Assembly: GCF_007655135.1 (NCBI RefSeq)
Contig: NC_045128.1
Coordinates: forward strand, 15,764,230-15,828,229
Reading direction: 5' to 3'
Origin: Punica granatum
Lineage: Eukaryota; Streptophyta; Magnoliopsida; Myrtales; Lythraceae
DNA length: 64,000 nt
Positions 1 through 12,500 of the stretch are shown here, one piece after another. The notes under the pieces are model-generated. The model searched no databases. It had not been told where the DNA came from and worked only from the letters and a program-made list of their open reading frames with translations. Positions within the stretch are counted from its first letter, which is position 1. The number at the start of each line of letters is the position of its first letter. The translations under genes were made by a program, and so were the position numbers.

Positions 1-24
1 ATGCCATTGCTTCTTAATGATTAA

Positions 25-345
25 TTGTGTGTTTGTTTTCGAAAAAATGTTCAACTCAACTCAACTCAACTCCACTTATTTTCAATTCAACATCATAATC
101 ATTACTTTTTTTATTTTTAAAATTTTTTTAACTATTCAATTCAATTTTTAATATTAAATTCTCTCAACTATTCATTACTTTTTCACAATTCAACAACACA
201 ATCATTACTTAATCATTATTTTCTCTCAATTATTTATTATTTTTTCACACTTTTTTCTCATAATTCAACCATACAATCATTACAAACCAATTAAAATCAA
301 AACTCAACTCAACTCAACTCTCAATCCAAACGCACTCTAAAGGTC
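25..345 (+). repeat. AT-rich MITE, family M (copy 1)
   Basis: Noncoding AT-rich element beginning with a GTGTGTTTGTTTT-like end, then tandem CAACT/CAACTCAACTC repeats, an internal series of ATTCAACAACACAATCATTAC-like modules, and a closing run of ACTCA repeats followed by CAATCCAAACGCACTC. The same layout recurs at about 13368, 16286, 33100, 40845, 48960 and 49434, in both orientations. It has no coding capacity. A short terminal inverted similarity (GTGTGTTTG versus GAGTGCGTTTG on the other strand) suggests a miniature DNA transposon. The superfamily is undetermined because no clean target duplication is visible here. Confidence 0.65.
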
Positions 346-3300
346 CCATCATTAATTTGACTTGAGAGAAAAGAAGGGGTTACTGTGGTGTTGTTAGGCG
401 TCTATTTGAACTTCGTCTCAAGATCCCACAACTCCTAATTTAACTAGATGACTGGGCCGCGCATGTGCAAGGGATAGAATTGTTACGATGATTAACAAAA
501 TCTTTTTTTTTTTATAACATTCTTCATTATTATCTCTATATAATTTGAGTTTTATTTATTCTCATATTGGTGACATTTTATGGATAATATCAAGCGATTG
601 GAATACTCTAACTCAATGTATATATAAACGAACATATATGTAAAAACTTCTCTAATTCGAAAAATCGCTTTGCAGATATCTTTTAATGCATCCATCCAAC
701 AAAAAGATAACAATATACCAGGGTTTATATATATTAGCGCAAAAAAATGAAAGTTTTATCTCATCTTGCTAAAGTTGCCAATAATCAAATCAATTTACTA
801 TAAAAGTAATTATAAATATATGATTCATGACTTTCTACTTGTTCAAGCCTTTTCGACTTCCACTGTCAATGTGGCAATATAATGTTGCACCAATTGTCAC
901 ACTCTCATTGGAAATGACTTGAAAGGCCTCACCACCAAGGCCATGCTATCATGCGTGGCACATTCTGGCTTGTTGCCTCGGCTTTTAATATTTACATAGA
1001 TTAGGTGAAAACTTATGCTTTGCGCTGGTAATGCACATATAATTCTTTTTAAAAAAAATTCCGGTTTCATAATTTTATTTCACTTGAAAGTAACACATAT
1101 TTTTAATTAATTTAAGTATCAGGTAATGTTTGAGTAGTTATAATTTTTATAGGCATATAAAATATGATGTAACATATATAATCCAAAAATATATATAATG
1201 CTACTCCTTATAGAATATGGGAGGTCCTCCCTCTATATGTATAATATATGTTTTTTTAGTGGACTAAATTGTACATGTAATATAATTGATATCAAATACT
1301 TTGCCACACTATTTATATAAGTTTCCGAAATATTCCATGTACAACTATTTAAAGTCTATAATAACAGACAATGTTTACAATTAAATTATATATTTGTGCA
1401 ATTAAATGTTAAAATTCTCAGAGATAAATATCCAATTATGAATATATCTAACGTACCGTGTAAACATATTGTATACATTAATAGCGGAAATCTCTTAGTT
1501 ACTAATAGTAAACAATATATTGATGTCATTTCTTCAAAAATTCTTAAAAATTTCAAAATATAAAATGTTGTTATGACTAAATGAGAGAGTTTAGAATTTC
1601 GATGATGTGACAATATGATAGAAGATTATAGTAATTTTGATCTTTTGATTAGGTAGCAACGTGCAATTTCAACTCAAGAGTTTGTTATTATATATATATA
1701 TATATATATTGATTTAGGATTTTCCTTCAAGAGCTATATTTAGTACTTAACTTTTTTCTAATTAGTAACATTATTTGAATTGAAAAAAAAATGTGTTTAT
1801 TAATTGACTAGAGAGAGAAGGCAGATATGGTGTTGTTAGGTAGACATCAAATATGTTTATCCCACATTCTGTTTATGTTGCATATTGCCCCATAAATATT
1901 CAATAAGTAACCATTTGAACAAAGTTCTTTTGTGTGATATTACACAATACGTGTATTTTTTCATTTCAATTAATATTATTGTAATTCCCATAAGTTTAAA
2001 TAACGAAAACGAGTGCACATGCTGATACACTAATTAGATTTAAATAATACTGAAATTATAGCCAATGGTTATACATTTCACTGAAAATATTTGGAAAAAA
2101 TTTATTAGAATATAAATTCAATGATTATACTCTTAAGATCTTTATAAAGTATGTATGATGTGTATAGTTCCTTCAGTTATATTAGATGGCATGCATGAAA
2201 TAGGAATGAAATCAACGAAAATATAATTGAAGACAAGTGTCAAACTTTTGAAGGATATAACTGAATAAAAATGAAAATTCAAAATAAAAGTCATAAGAAA
2301 GTTTTTTTTTCCATTTGGTAATAGTTAAAAGTTCAAGCTAGAATAAAAAAGAAAAAACAGAAAGGACATACATGGCAACACATGCTTGCCACACTCACTT
2401 TATAAGTGCTCTCTTTGTAAAAAGCACAATCTTGGTTGCGAATGCAAAAATTCACTAGTGGAAGGATTTCACTCCTTAATGAGTCGATTATTTGAATCTA
2501 AATTATTCGGGACCTATTGAAATTTTAGAAATCAAGTGATGCACGAAAAAATAATAAGAAATTGAAATTCTAAGAAATTAGATTCGAAATATTAAACGGT
2601 ACATACCCAAAAAATATATTAAAAATTGGAATTATATAATTATCACACCTTTTGGACCTTTTAAACTGCATATACTGCATTTTATTCTTTTTTCTCAAAA
2701 AAATAATCATCGCAAACTTTAAGAGGGATAGCTGCATTTTATCTTTTTTTTATACAGTTCTCAAATTGTAGTTATATGTCGAATAAAATATATGCATGCG
2801 AAAAGCGTATTTTCATGGTACGAGATATGTACAGAAGAACTATTTCTTCTAGCCACCTTGGTTTGTTAGACTAGTTTTCAGAATTCTTCGGTATTGACCA
2901 TCCATCCGCTCCCGCTACACCGGCCTCATTGAGGCTTCTCGGAGCCCAACTAACACTTCATGTTAATAGTAGTAGCAGTATATACTGAAAGGATTACGAC
3001 TTAGTCATTGATTAGAAAGTCTGCAGTGTGATCTTCCATTTTGATCTTTAACCAGCTCTGGATATTGAAGAAGACTGTAATTTCCTTGAATACAAGAAAA
3101 TACCAAAAATAAAAAATAAAAAGGGAGCAGAAACCGTACAACCAACAGCTTGAAAACAAACGCAGCAATGTTAAAAGGAAGAACAACCCTACTATTCCAG
3201 ACCCATCTCAAATAGGTATATTTAAAAGAATCTGTGAAAATATACATGGCATCTCGAGTCGAAAAAAAAAGCAAGGCAAAATTGTGCAGCGTATAGGCCA

Positions 3301-3534
3301 TTGTCGTCATAAGAGTATAAGCAGCAGCAGGAACATTCCTCTGTTCTGTGCGAAATACATTAAACAAGATCCTGCTGATGATGACCAAACAAAAAAATCA
3401 AGAAGAGTTCCAAGGGAAACTGGTGGTCTATGGTTTTTTGCCAAAACTAGAAGACGTCGAAATCAGAGTTTCCAGGAGAATTGGTTTACCTGCTTTTTCT
3501 CAACAAAATCAAGTTCACATTGAAAAATCTTTAA
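346..3534. other. Intergenic, downstream of the RH13 gene
   Basis: AT-rich sequence with a short TA microsatellite near 1690-1710 and many homopolymer A/T runs. I see no conserved protein, tRNA or recognizable transposon. The open frames here (for example 3005-3388 minus) have no family signature and probably lie in 3' UTR or spacer. The 3' UTR of the helicase gene must lie just below 3535, but I cannot place its poly(A) site. Confidence 0.5.
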
Positions 3535-6500
3535 CTAATCGCCGTCTCCGGTCAGTTTTCTCCTCTGCTTTCTCCGTTGATCACGTAAACCTGCAATAAA
3601 ATATGAATAAAGAAATTTCAGCACTCCCAAGATAGGAATTTGTACAGACGAGTCACGAAATAACAGCTACGGAAGCATACGTTTCTTCTCATCTTTTCTC
3701 TTTTTCTTCAAAGTCTGCATCATTTTTCGTTTCTCTGCTACCTCTTTCACATTCATGTGTACCTGAAGAATGTGCAAAGCATCTGTAATGTTAGAACACA
3801 GGAATAACAACAGATAAATAAGCTAGGAATGACAGTTTTTGAAGATATGGAATATGATATATGCATTGCACTGGTGATCTTCCAATTATATATATATTTT
3901 ATGAATTAAAAAGTACACACCACATTTCAATATGACAGGTACCAAGAACATCTTTATTATCATTCCAAGCAAAAATTCTGTGCATCACAGGTAAAGAATC
4001 CTTTTGCACCAATTCGAGTCACTGTAATGAAAAAGTATTCAGGAAAACCTCAGCCCTTCCATATATATTCAGATGCACAAAAAGCAAGAGCAAAAATTGC
4101 CGGACACAATTTGAGGATCAAAAAGTTTTTAGACTCAATAAATTTCAAACATTTTAAAAGTGCTCTAGATGCTTCCAAGGAAATATGCATTTTTGTTCCA
4201 CAACAGTGTCAAGGCAATTTCATCCGGGAAGATAATTGTAAACTTCACCAACTGTCCCTCTGTATTATTATTGCCCAATGAAGCTACACCTGATCCACTT
4301 TTATCTACCACAATTTTTTTGTGAAACCCTAGGCAAATCCCACATCGATTCCGGCTAGTTTAGCTTCTGGTTATTCATTGGGCGTCAAGCTCACCCCTAA
4401 ACAAATCTTTTCAGCTATTTTTACAGGTCAATGCGGCAGTGGAAAAGCATGGGATTTTATTCAGATTTTACATTTTCGGTAAAACTTGTATTTATTGAAT
4501 ATTCGAAATTAGTATAAAAAATTTGTATTTTAGGAAATTGTATCTATGGATTTTATCGTATGCATTGTATTTTATTGAAGATTCGGGACGTTACATTTTT
4601 ACTGTGCCACAAACTTGAGGAAATTTCAATCTGTACAAGGGATTCTAATTATACAAATCAGATGAACTTACTGAAACATTATTACCCAGAGAAAATGGCA
4701 CCAAAACGAGGCAAATATGCAATATAACTTGATGGTGAGAAGATTGGAACCTTTGTTTCTCAAGCTTGTACTTTTAAAAAAATAATTTATGCATGCAGAA
4801 GGATACGGAAAGAAAATTTTCAGGGAACATGAGGGCAGAAGGAGTTGAGTTTTGCAACAAAGCTCCTGAGTTGGCCTGGATCTATTATGCATGATTCGCT
4901 GAAAGGCATTTCAGAAGCTTGCAAGTTAATTGAATTTCTTTGTCCAATAAATCCTTGAATGCTATGACTTGGGACTGCTTTTACTGTTAATTTGGACACT
5001 AATCAAGAGCCAAATTGGATAAACTGACTTTGTTTGCTTGCTTAGTCACAACTTTGATGAGCACTCTATTCTTGATGTCGTTCTCATTTCTTGAACATAA
5101 TCAATACCTCGACTATATGATGCAAATGATGATGCTATGATGAAGGATGTTTGACCAGTCATCTAACATTGTACATTGGAAATTATACTACTTCGTCATC
5201 TGATAATTATTACCAATTCCATTCACTTAATCAAGAACTTCTATTTCTGCTAGCTATAAATAGAATATAATAAGTTTCAGCAAGTCATCTTTGACATACT
5301 GGGAAGTGTTTCCACTTCAACAACTACAAGAAAGATGGACTGTTTGGGATATTTTACGCTATGGTTGGTTTTTAGATAATAATCAAATTTTACCCAACTC
5401 AATCTATTATTTCCCAAATTCAACAATATAATCATTATTGTTTTGTCTTTTTTTTCTATTTGATAATACTTTCTCGCTTATAATTTTTTCCTAATCATTT
5501 TTAAATTTTCATTTAATATTACTTTCTCAATCATATTTTTTTCTAATCATTTTTAAAATTAATTTTTTTAATAATAAATTCTCCATCTACTTTCAATCTA
5601 TATATACATGCATGTATATATTCTCACACATCAATATATTTATCAACACTAGCAATCATTGCACAAAATCAAGTTGAGTTGCAAGTGTTGACAAATATAT
5701 TGATGTGTGAGATTATATATATGTGTATGTATATATAGATGTGAAAGTAAATGAGGAATTTATAATTAAAAAATTGATTTGTAAAAAGTAGATGTGAAAT
5801 TTATTATTAGAAAATTGATTATAAAAAATAATTAGGAAAAAATATGTAGTGAGAAATTATTATTAAATGGCAGAAGAAGACAAAATAGTAATTATTATAT
5901 TGTTGAATTTGGAGAACAATAGAGTTGAGTAAAATTATTATTTGAAAAACAAACAAGACCTTAGTAATAAACTGGGAGGCATTTACGGTCATCTTTGTTA
6001 AACTGGGAAGCATTTCCAGCGACACTATTATTGTTGCTATTTGTTATCTTTATTACTAGATGGTGCATGTCCAGTTACTCTGGGAACTGTAGGCGCAACT
6101 TATTCATAGAACAGGAGAGAGGAGGGTAAAGATAATGTTAAATGCATATACCTCCTCACCAGCACTCCGAAGTGCCTGTAGTGGTTCCACGCAATCCTGA
6201 CCAATAACGACCAGCTTCCTTTTCTTATTTGCTACCAAGACCTTTGAACTGTCATCTAATTTTTCCTTGGCCAGTTCCTCAAACTGATGCTGGCGTAGAG
6301 GTGAAACACCCGCCTAAATAAAATAAAGTCGATGCAATTATAAGTTTCCAAAAAATGGCATCGGAGTAAACCATAGTGCTAGAACTATATCACTTATAAA
6401 TGGGTTGAGGACCTTTATGTGTCTACCAAACTTAATTCTAAAAAATAAAAATTTGTTGATGATTATAGAGGACCCGATCATGAGAAATATGAGAATAAAC

Positions 6501-9500
6501 CTAATCCAAATCACAAGTGTATATCATAATTAAGGCTTTCATCATGTAGTGTTTTCAGTCTTCAAATTGTAAGCAGCAATCATATTTGACAACAGACTAT
6601 CATCAAAGAGACTAGAGAAAACTGAATGCAATCACAAAACAACTCAAAATAATTTACCCCTGCCCAGAAGCGGTGAGAGAATGTTTTTGGTTGCAATGGC
6701 CGTGAAAGGAGTGCATTGAGATCCTGCAGATTAAGACAAGGTGCATCAAACCCAAGGGAAGAAATAAGCTGCTTCCTTTTCGCTTTAAGGCTATATACAT
6801 AATAGAAGCATTATTGACAAGTCACCTCTTGTAATTTTTTTAATTGGTTGGAACTAGCTTTCTTTTTGCGGTATGCAATTGCTTTTTCCTCCTCACTATC
6901 ATTTTCCTCTATGTCCAATTCCAGTATCTCTGCATTTCGCTGGAGCCAGCTCTTTTCCGCCTTTTCCTATGATGAGTCATGAGAGAAGAATGGGGAAATG
7001 TTCAAGGAGAAAAGCATATGAAAGTGTAAGTTATGTCAGACAATTTGACAAAGTTCACATCCACTATCAGTCTCTTCGAGCATGTCAAAATTCCTTAGAC
7101 CTCTGTTTGAATAGAGGGAGATGGAGGGAATGGGAGGGAGGGGAGGGGAATTCTGTATAGGATTTTTAAATTTTATATACAAACACCTCCTCTCCTCCCT
7201 TTCCTTACCCTTCATTTCCCTCAATACACACAAAGGATAAAAGAAAGAGAGTAGTGGAGGCATAACAAAAGGGTCCTAAGTTAAGTTTTGGCATACTCAA
7301 GAATTAGCAACTCGGGAAAACTAGTAAAGGAAAAGCATGTAGATTTACTTTTTATATTATGTTGAAGAGAGTTATTTTTTATTTTTTATTTTTTTTTAAT
7401 ATATAAAGATTTCATTAAGAGACACCAAGAAGGTACATAATTGAGTATATACAAAATAGGGGTCGCAAAATACAAGAGTTTCATTAGCATGACATAAAAT
7501 CGATCATCTGACTAACAGGCATCGAGAAGGTGCATAATTGAGCATATACAAAAAAGTTTCATCTCGAAGAGAGTTGAGCTACCCTAAGTAATAATTGCTG
7601 ACAATAGTTAATTAATTCTGTTAGACCCACCCCCTCTGACTAATCATGTAAACTCTGGGTCATCCCTCAAGAAAGGCCAACATATTATGGGGATAATCTG
7701 GATCTGCTATGTAGCTCTGAAAACTTCCAATCTATCCTCATTAAGGATGTTACCAAATGCCAAGGTAAAATCATCGCCAAAACATATATCCAAGAAAGCA
7801 TTATAGGAGACTAACTGATCTATCCAGCAACTACATGAATCCTTGTCAACCTTTCTCATTTTTATAGCATTCTAATCCATACAAGTCGATGTCAATGTCT
7901 TACATTAAATTATTTCTAATTCTATCTTTCCTGATATTCCTCTGAAGCAGATCATCAGCCAAACGCTCATATAGAGGTCAAAACTTGAAGCAATAGTTAT
8001 AATAGGTAAATGTAAAAGTGCAGCAAATATCATTTGGAATGAACAGGAGAGAATCGCAAAGTTCCATATAACTTATTGCTTGAAACCAGTAACTTGTTTA
8101 TGACACCTAGGGCTAAAATAGCCAAATAGCTCCTGATTGCTGGGCATACCTCATGAACTTTGATTAAAAGTTAAAGGAGATTATGACACAGAAATGACTA
8201 TCAAGACATTGGCAGCTACAGCAGCTCCATATCTCCATGAAGACAAAACTGCATCAAATGCTAATAGCTTAGAGTAAAAAAATAACTTACCTGAGAACCC
8301 TTTCTGGAAATTTTCTCAATCTGCCGTGCCAAAGACAATCTTTTCATAATCTCTGGCAAGTATGAACTCTCTAGAGGAAACCGCTTAAAAGATTCCTGAA
8401 CAATGTGCACAAGCAGTTTAGAAAATTCATGAGTTTTATGTTTAATCATTGGTTAAATCAGAACACATAAACATCATCATATGGCAGGAGACAATGAAGA
8501 ACTGGTCTTTTGCGTTTAATTGCTAGTTTATGAATAAATCATCTAATACTGCAGGGGGTTTAATTGCTAGTTTATGAACCAGTCTCATGTATCCACCCGA
8601 TCCTGAGTTCGAAACCGTGGGGGACACCGGAGCGCCTTTGGAGTGATTATCGGCTCCGTGCGCTGCCGGAGGTTCACGGAGCCTTGGGATTAGTCAGGTG
8701 AAGCTCAGACACCCAGGTCAGCCAAAAAATAAAATAAAAAAATCTAATACTGCAGGGAAAAGATTCTAAACAAAGCAGCTTGGAGGCCACTGTAACAGAA
8801 GGAAGAAAAACACACTAAAATTCAAAACATCGGTTTAGTAAGACAAGTAATATCCAGAGGAAGATCAAAGATTCAATAAACGCCTCAATGAGAAGGAACC
8901 AAAGTGCATTCAATGGTTCAGCTGAAAAATAGTCAACAAACAAAGAAAAGGTGAAATTAACGCTAAGGAAAACAAAGGATCACACTTATGTCATCAATGT
9001 TGATCTTTCAACTCACAAGATTGTCACTAAAACAGGGAGACCAAGAAAGCATCAGTTTAGTGTGCTTATTTTATTTTATTTCTTTATTTTTTGAGGCGAA
9101 AAAAAAAAAGTACAGGCTTGTTCCACTTTCTAAGAGTCTCTAATAAAACACGATTACTACTATGCACCTGAAGTAAACTATTGTGTGGAATCTAAATATA
9201 AGCGCTACATAGAGCCCTCCTGATAAAGAGAAATTAAATCATCTCTCCAGCTCAGATACACCTTATAAATTCAACACAAGCGCATCTATAAAAAAATAAA
9301 ATAAAAAATAAAAATAAAAATTAAAAAAACCCGAAAAGCTACCTACAACAAATCCCAACCGTTTTCTGCAGCTCCACTTGTCAAAATAACTACGAAAGTG
9401 GAAAAAGGACAATCTACATCAGAGTGTTAAAAAAATTAGTGAGGATACCCTTGAAAATGATCTGCATAAGGTGGCAAATTTGGTTGTCTCCTTTGGAGAA

Positions 9501-12500
9501 ATCAATGCTACAGTGCATCCATCAGCAGAAGCTCTAGCAGTTCTTCCACTTCTGTGAACATAGATCTGATAGAAATAATAAAAACAATTAGAAAGCTTCA
9601 GGACTGTATACCCATGAAAAAATCTAGTAATTTTAATGAGGTAGCTTTAGTTCAATATCATAAACCTACTTAACTCACCTCAGCAGAATGTGGAAGCTGA
9701 TAGTGAACCACTGTTCGGACACCAGGAAAATCAAGACCTCTTGCTGCTACATCAGTTGCAATAAGTAGACCATTTTCATTGTCTCGAAAGCGATCGGCTT
9801 CCTGCGTTTTATGATAAAAAAACAAGAAAGGTTGATTGAAACAGAACTATTGCAAAATTAATGGGTACGGTACTTAAAACTATTCCTTCATGGACTGTGT
9901 GGCGGTTGAGACGCATGAGGGTTATGCCAAAAACCTGATTATCAATCACTAGAAAGAAAAATCCAGCATTCAAGAGATAAAAATGTCACCACAATGATTC
10001 TAGATATTGTCTTAGACCCCCATTTTGGAGTGATGAGTGCTTGAATAATCACTTCCCCACCTCAATTTTTCCAATGGTGGTGTTTGCAAGCATCTTTTCA
10101 GGATCAGATGCAAGCGATCAGACAGGGCATAATCTAAATGCCAAGGCTCTCCAGCTTCCAAAAAGAACTTTTCGGCCCACGGACTCCTTTTATTACTTAT
10201 TTCTTTTCATTTCTTATTTTACGTTTCTTAACATTTCTCAGTTACATGTATAATAAACTTTTCTCCGTCACTGTTGCCCTCCCTCTCACCCATAAATTAC
10301 AGGTGGCCATAATCAGAAAATAGGTAACATGGGTAATATACATAAACATAGATAGACTCATTAAATTTGCGCTAAAAAATAACCCACTGCAGGACTGTCA
10401 AATATCTAATAAGTGCAGCACTGGCCACAAGAAGGCCAAATATGGGCTTTCCTTGATGTGATTGGCCAGGAGGGGTCAACTGTGCGCTCAGTGGCAGACG
10501 TTGGCGACTGTGGTGGTGGCATCACGGCCACAGCATGAGACGCAAGTGGCCAAAGGCTTTTCTTTTTTACCAGTACAAAATATTTAAATATTTTATGTTC
10601 TACAATAACTTAAAACTTTATTTTAGTAATAAGGGTGGTTTAGCCTCTTGATATTTTAATCCTATTATATTCCTGGTTATTTCCAAGGTTTAACCAAACA
10701 AAACAATTTGAGTCATAATCTTATTCAAATCCCCCTCTATCCCAATTCTAATCTCCCTTAATTCCTATCCAATGAACCAAACGCCCGTTAGAACTGTAAT
10801 ATTTACAACCATAAAGAGCACTCCCAAGGCCACATTAACAAATAATCAAAATAATAGTACAGATCTATCTCACTGCATTGACCTTAAAAGGAACTTAGCC
10901 ATGTTTTACCCCAGACAATAGTCTCATCTAAAAATAGGTGCTTTCCTCATGGTTTGCACCCTTGATCTTCTCATGCAAAAAGGTTTATCAATCTGTTTCC
11001 ACCCCCAAATAGCCAACCCACTGAACCGAGGTAAGTTGTTTATGCTAAGGTATAATTGAACATTACGTCAGAAAAACCATACTTAAATGGGCCAAAAATT
11101 ACAATTGTGAAGGAAGAAGAATGCATATTCAGAAAACATCTACAAGCAAACAAGCATTGAGTTAAAAATGAGCAAACAGACTGGTGCAGAAACAAACCTT
11201 AACTCGAGCTCGTTGCTGCATCTGCGCATGCAGAGTACAAACATTGATGTTAAGGATGCGTAGAATAGAAGCTATATGGCGCAGAGCTGCTATTGATGTA
11301 CAGAAGACAATTGTGCGGCCTTGCCCATGCAGACTTAGAATATAATATAGATACGCATCTTTATCTTCTTCCCTGCATCTGAATTTTCAACTGTATAAGT
11401 AAGACTCAAGAACAGTGCTCAACCATGAGACATAGGAATAAAACACCTGCACCTTATTCACCTTTATAGGCACGTAAAAGGCAGCTTTAAAACAAAACAA
11501 ACTCTAACCGTAATTGAAGTATAAGGTATATTGGCATCAAGTACAAAGAGAAAATAGATAGTAAAACTATCCAATTAGAAACTACCGCTGTAAATAACGA
11601 ACATCTGATTTGGTTTCCTTTATCTTTGCAGCAGCACTTTGCTGAATAGGCAAAGCGCAGAAAATGCAATATTTCAGTTATTAATGCTAAATATTGCCAA
11701 AAGTGATTGTTGTCCTACTTTAGCGATTGTTCTGCATCAATTATTCTGCTGGCAGCGCTGGCTACACACGCTTAAAAGATTTTTTTCTTACTTTCATTCT
11801 GCAATTTCCAATTAGCTGGTAATGACTAAATCTTTAGAAATTGAAAGTTAATCCGTCAACAATGAAGGCAAGACATATATAACAGTAAAAAATGCCCCTT
11901 CAGAAGAAACATTTTAAAGATCATAATCTGCTATTCCTCTGAGATACAAAATTGAACTTGCTTGGATATGACGATGCCAATGAAGATAGCATTTCCTTAT
12001 TAAATTTTGAGAAAAATATATCCTTCCACACGTAACAATATGTGGCACGAACAATCTAAATATTTAACTGCCTCAAAAATACCAAATACTTGGTCAAAAG
12101 AATGAAATAGGTCGAGTAAACTGAAATAAGTTTAATTCCGAACCATAATATAGATAGTCATGATAACTTGCAATAAACACTATTGACGACATATTGTCAA
12201 GTAGAATCAGAAGTTTTTATGACTGTCCACAACATAAATCATGATCCAGTTCTGTTACTTGGCTCAACCAGCAGCTTTGACTGATCAAGTTCAAAATAAC
12301 CACCAAAACAAGACAAATGATTATATAATATTGCAAAATCATTAAATGAATTATCAATAGCAAAGCAGCAGAAAGCACATACTCTATAAATGACTCCTCA
12401 AGCTTGTTTGCCAAAATCGATGTACTTGTGAGATCAATGATAGCAGTATCAGCTCTCATACCAGCTCGTTCAGAAAGTGTTTCGATAGAACTTAATCCAT

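Noticed and set aside
8590..8660. Possible tRNA gene because of GAGTTCGAAACC
   Set aside because: No cloverleaf; it is the B box of a SINE with target duplications.
10010..10800. Possible transposon in the intron between exons 7 and 8 of RH13
   Set aside because: CCAAACGCCCGTTA at the right end looks element-like, but I could not find a matching left end or target duplication.
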